A stretch of DNA of 64,000 bases from Pseudisothecium myosuroides (taxonomy: Eukaryota; Streptophyta; Bryopsida; Hypnales; Lembophyllaceae): assembly GCA_951799445.1 (NCBI GenBank), contig OX637287.1:33870224-33934223 (forward strand), read 5' to 3'. Position numbers and translations under genes: made by a program. Below, piece by piece: positions 59,915 through 64,000 of this stretch (positions are counted from its first letter, which is position 1; each line of letters begins with the position of its first letter). Below the pieces are notes generated by a model. That model had not been told where the DNA came from, ran no database searches, and saw nothing but the letters and a program-made list of their open reading frames with translations.

Positions 59915-61259
59915 ATACGCATGATGGAATTTGCGCTTTTCAAAGATTTTGACTTGTATAGAGTGTCCGGAGGAATTGTGGGAGTAAAAAACATTCTCTT
60001 TGGCTTTGTTTGGATGTCATATGCTCTCGAAGCTTCAGTTCACGCCTTTAATTTGTTTAAAATTCACTATATACAGTTGATGTTATTTGTTTGGGTACTT
60101 GTTGGTGTTGGAATGCCTTAAAATTTGTAAGAGCATATTATTACAAAACATGCTATTCTAATTTTTATTAGAATTTTATTGCAACTTGAATATTTTCTAA
60201 GAATTTACGAACGTTGGTTTTAGAAGTTGTTATTTTGAAATCCAAACTTTTGCTGTTTAAAAAAAATTCAAAATCCAATACTTGACCTTCAAAAGGTCCT
60301 ATACACTTGGTGCAAGCTCATATTATTACTTTGCATTTGTTCCAAGAAGGTTTATTGATTATTATCTTCTATAAAATTAGGTGGTTTGGGAATCTTTTGA
60401 TTGGTCCAAAATTTTGGTGAATTGGCTGCTACATTTTATTTTTGGCATGCTTTTATACTTGAAACACCTCCCGTTGACCTTGGATACTCTTCTATTTGAG
60501 TTGTTTGATTTCTTTAAACGTAGGGCTAATAATTTGACTTCTACCTTCTTTTAGAATGACTTGTAACTTTGCATTAGAAGAAGAATGAGGCCTGAGAAGG
60601 GCGATGAGTTTACACATAGCAGGGAATGTTGGCCAAAACCACTTCAAAAAAAAAAAAAAAATTTTAATTTTAAAACTAAAAAAAGATCCAGCAAAGTGCA
60701 AGACTTGATTAGTTGAATTGCATGGGACAATTTAATTTTAAACTTTAAAAAAATAATAATGTTAAAATGAATCCAAAATTATAAAATTTTGAAATCTGAC
60801 ATGGCTAGAAAATTTCCCTGTCACGTTTTATTATATAATTATTTTTTAATTATTTTGATTTTGATTTTAAATTTGAAAATCTTTTGAAAATTTTGAAAAT
60901 TGTAATACTTAGGCCAACACTATGGTGGCTTACAACTTGAGGAAGGACCTTGAAATGGCCCTCCCATAGCCCTCTTTTCATTCTAATGGGTTATGTCTTT
61001 TACAGGTATGTCACTATATCTAAGCCCAAAGGGAATTTACACTTTTGAAACGCTAATTCCCATTTAGCCAAACTTTGTCACATGCATTGGTAGATTTAGA
61101 TAGGTATTTCATAATTAATTTTTAAAAACTTGAAATTATACTATCTTTAGGACATCAAACCTATTTACAAGCTAGATTTTGGAATATTTTAGGTACTTCA
61201 AACTTTTACAAACAAAACAAAATAGTAGTAAGCACTTCACATATTATAGAATATAGAAT

Positions 61260-62385
61260 TTAGCCCCTAAAAGACTAAGGCCTTTTTTGCTGAAAAACAC
61301 TCAAAATTGCCATTTCTATAGCAAACTATAAAAAATTTGAAAATTAGTTTTTTACAAATCAAACTGTAGGATCTTACAACTAACCAGTATGAGAATGTGC
61401 GGAAAAAAATTCAGAAATTTTGAACGCACAGATTGCAAGATATTTGCATTTAAAGTTTTTAAAAAAATTCAGCACATTGCGGGACTATACTGAATAGTGA
61501 AATTAAGTTGCAACCACACTAATTTCTCGACATTCAACACTATATCAATATGTACACTTATTTTAGAAGGATGCAGTAAAGTAAGAACTATGTGTATGGC
61601 TTGGGTTGGTACAAATTCGTGGCTCGGGATTAGAGATTGGCATGTGCCTCCATCTGGACAAGCATTAGTCATGAGGTAACTTCTATGGGGTAAGGCAACC
61701 TAATTGTCAAGGCAACCCAATTCACTATTTAATGTAGATTATTTGACTTTGAACCTACAAAACTTTAATTTTTTGCACTACAAAGTTTTGAGCTTTAAAC
61801 CTTTATATTGGGTAATTGAGTTGAGAGTCAAGGAGAATTTTTTTCCAAAAAAACTTAACTCTTATACTTTTAAAAATTGTTAAGTAGAAGTAGGTACAAA
61901 ATAAAAGGAAAATCTAAATTATTAATATTTCTAAGATGGAATTAAAATGCATTAATCACAATGGTGAGATTGTTCTAAACAACAAGTTGAACTATGTGGA
62001 ACTTTTCTTTCTTTTAAATTGTAAAAACTGCATTAAGAAATGAATCCTACTGAAGTTATTTTTTTCAAGAAGATGCTCTAATTGCCTCAAAAAAAGGATT
62101 GTCCATAACTTTCTCATAACAAATCCAAATCAAAAGAATCAAAACTTTAATTTTCATGTAGACAAAATATAAACTATGAGAAAAAAAAATTTGAATTTTT
62201 TTTTGTTGCCCCTTCTCCCCTGTTTTGAGCTTACTTGGGCATAACTTTTTTTCCTAGGCACCGATTGAAGAATAACTAAGGTAGAACCACCTATACCTGG
62301 TCTACGAAGCTAATCTACTTTTTAAAAGAAAGTTTCAAAAAATCAGGGAAAAATTTGAGACCGTAGGTACCTGCCCGTTTTTTGA
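61260..62385 (+). mobile_element. TTAA-type element, copy D, right end lost
   Basis: The left end is TTAGCCCCTAAAAGACTAAG. The interior matches copy C (CACTCAAAATTGCCATTTCT, GATTGCAAGATATTTGCATT, TAACTTTCTCAT). It carries an extra insertion at 61489-61733. Near 62380 it stops abruptly, and the duplicated ELIP block begins where its right end should be. Confidence 0.75.
61489..61733. mobile_element. Small MITE nested in copy D
   Basis: The left end is CTGAATAGTGAAATTAAGTTGC and the right end in reverse complement is CATTAAATAGTGAATTGGGTTGC. Copy C reads straight across this point (GGGACTA then GATTTTTTGACTTTG), so the 245 bp is an insertion. Confidence 0.55.
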
Positions 62386-62681
62386 TGCATGTAACCACGT
62401 ACCAATGTCATCCACCTCAACTCAATTGCTTTGAACATTTTAAGCAGCACTTACACGCGCATCAGGGAAGCTGACATGCTGAACGGACCGTTCCAAGTGT
62501 AAACCCGAACGCCTCGGTGGAGCACTTCGCCACCCTCACCACACTTTCACTTTTGCCCGTGGAATCTTTGTCGACTTGGCGACCTCGTATGCAACCACGC
62601 TCCTGGTTCCAATTAACAATTAGACAGGCCTGCACGTACTCACAAGCCTGGTGGGCAAACATGCAGGCCCGAACCAAACCG

Positions 62682-62689
62682 TATAAGTA
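62682..62689 (+). promoter_or_regulatory. TATA box of ELIP copy 2
   Basis: TATAAGTA in the same place relative to the start codon as in copy 1; the ACGT and CCAATT motifs upstream are kept as well. Confidence 0.55.
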
Positions 62690-62837
62690 CCACACACCAG
62701 CTCCTTGCCTTCATCAACAGTCTCTCTTTCAATTCAAGCTAGCCCTGATCTCACATTCGATTTCAAACCTTCAGTTGATAACGCGTTCCAAACTTGAGTG
62801 AAGTCTTTCTGAATCTAGTTTCTGGGAGTTTGACACA

Positions 62838-64000
62838 ATGGCAGCCTCTACGATGATGTTGCAGACTAGTGCTCTTGGTTTTGGAACTGGACTGAGCTCC
62901 AGGTTCCAGCCTTTGGGAACTGCCTCCCCTTCTTTGGCAACGTTTCGGAGGCGCCAGCAGATGATTAGCTGCGAGGCGGGAAACAGCAACAGTCCGGGCG
63001 GGTTGAGGGAGGCGGTGGACCGGGCTACGAAGAAGCCTATCACGAGAGAGGGTATTCTGCAGCACCAGGAAAAGGACGACTCGGAGAAGAAGTCGGTCGT
63101 GGGGACGGAGCCCAGTGCTTCCGGGTCGTTTTACCCGCGTCCGGAGATTGAGAGGAGGCCGGAGACCGGAGACTTGAACTTCACTAGCGTGTTTGCGTTC
63201 GATGGTGCTGCACCGGAAACCATCAACTGCCGCTTGGTAAGGCCTTGATTTGAACTGGCGCATTATTTGTTGGCGCTGGTGTTTTTTGTTGTACGCCGCT
63301 TGCACGTGTCTCTCAGTGGTAGCTCTGTTCTGGCTTCCTATATATTACAGAGTCTAATCGAGAGATATCAAACGCCAGCTAGTAGCTCCTCTAGTAAGTT
63401 AGAAATCGTCCTTGTGGACAATATTGCTACCAAGTTGGAAGCAAGATAGACTACATGAACTTCCAGAAACTGAGTTGCAACGATGATGTGACGAATAAAT
63501 GTCACCGTTGAGGATTACCTTCTTCACTGACAAATATTAATAAGTGGTAATGTTGCATTTCGAATGTCTGAGTGTATGTACCTCTTTGGTGGATGAAGAG
63601 TTCAGTAGCAGGATTACGAGTTTTGTGTCTTTCGCAGGCTTGACAAGCCCGTTGGCAAGCTGGCATTAATTATGGGCTTTGCAGTATGGAATTCATGTTC
63701 TGACTTGGCTATGGTGATGGGCTGCAGGCAATGCTGGGCATCGTGTGGGCGTTCTTCGCCGAGAAGGCCACGGGTTTAACCGTTTTCGAGCAGCTCTACA
63801 CTCCGGGTCAAACTGGTCTGGTGTGGTTTGTGGGTGCCGTGCAGCTGTTCACGTACGCTTCTCTCGTCCCCATCGCCAATGGCGAATCTACCGATGCTCG
63901 GAGCTTCGGGCCGTTCACGGCACAAGCTGAGCGATGGAATGGGCGACTGGCTATGCTTGGCTTTTTGGCACTTCTCCTCACGGAGATGTATCGCCACGCT
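62838..64000 (+). CDS. ELIP: Early light-induced protein (ELIP), copy 2, cut by window end
   Basis: Exon 1 is 62838-63236 and exon 2 opens at 63728. Its last 15 bases, including the stop, lie beyond the window. Exon 1 encodes the same residues as copy 1, and the visible exon 2 is also the same: helix I LAMLGIVWAFFAEKATG, helix II LVWFVGAVQLF and helix III NGRLAMLGF with both ExxNxRxAM motifs. The intron is 491 bp against 488 in copy 1, and most of the differences between the copies fall there. With its promoter duplicated too, the copy probably adds dosage of a stress protein rather than a new function; that is an inference. No disabling change is seen in the part present. Confidence 0.93.

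Larger units (their letters stand above)
53895..61258. repeat. Large inverted repeat with nested insertions
   Basis: The left arm (about 53895-56990) and right arm (about 59915-61258) are inverted copies. Matching blocks include 53960-54105 with 61065-61200, 54165-54252 with 60463-60560, 55389-55715 with 60130-60450, and 56875-56985 with 59915-60025. The left arm carries insertions absent from the right (54253-55388, 55721-55876, 55896-56800). The right arm has extra DNA at about 60600-61010. The loop (57.0-59.9 kb) holds a tandem duplication. No coding region was found. Confidence 0.8.
62386..64000 (+). repeat. ELIP segmental duplication, copy 2
   Basis: Continuous match to 47623-49237, with a few indels (one A in a run near 62503) and differences clustered in the intron. 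It begins at a TGCATGTAAC shared with copy 1 and runs off the window. Confidence 0.93.

Noticed and set aside
9331..61270. CCCTAAA/TTTAGGG motifs resembling plant telomere repeats
   Set aside because: They occur singly at the ends of dispersed elements, are not tandem, and are better explained as element termini.
1..64000. CRISPR arrays, tRNA or rRNA genes, bacterial-type operons
   Set aside because: No regular repeat-spacer array, no clear GGTTCRANNCC tRNA box B with a matching box A, and no rRNA sequence were seen. The gene structure is plainly eukaryotic.

Overview
This window is nuclear DNA from a plant. Its genes are split by many short GT-AG introns. Two products are chloroplast proteins: early light-induced protein (ELIP) and the non-catalytic Clp subunit ClpR4. 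Exons are GC-rich and sit in AT-rich, transposon-filled intergenic DNA. A Ure2p/YfcG-type glutathione transferase and closely spaced ELIP copies suggest a bryophyte-like early land plant, but the species cannot be fixed from sequence alone.

Layout. (1) 1.2-18.9 kb is a large imperfect palindrome. Two full SPT16 genes (FACT histone chaperone, eight exons each) lie head to head, one on each strand, around a roughly 5 kb non-coding spacer that holds a TTAA-type element. All eight exons have the same lengths in both copies, and the 1063-residue products differ at one residue. (2) 19-28.4 kb is transposon-rich. It holds a Stowaway-like MITE, a non-autonomous element with an 8-bp target duplication, a possible CACTA-like MITE and an apparently intact 2.29 kb mariner-like element with a DD39D transposase. 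(3) 28.4-34.5 kb has an unrecognised 145-residue gene and, on the minus strand, a four-exon GST. (4) 34.7-43.5 kb is gene-free: TTAA elements, a second 8-bp-TSD element and tandem repeats. (5) 43.5-49.3 kb has a nine-exon ClpR4 gene and a two-exon ELIP gene. (6) 49.3-62.4 kb is gene-free nested repeats, including a large inverted repeat whose arms serve as filled and empty insertion sites. (7) 62.4-64.0 kb is a second ELIP copy with its promoter, cut by the window end.

The genes form no operon or pathway. ClpR4 and ELIP both act in the chloroplast (proteolysis and photoprotection), SPT16 acts on chromatin, and the GST in thiol redox or detoxification. The strongest structural signals are the SPT16 inverted duplication and a family of non-coding elements bounded by TTAA + CCCCTAAA. 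For one member of that family, a paralogous empty site with a single TTAA-like tetranucleotide is visible inside the window. No CRISPR array, rRNA or tRNA gene was seen.
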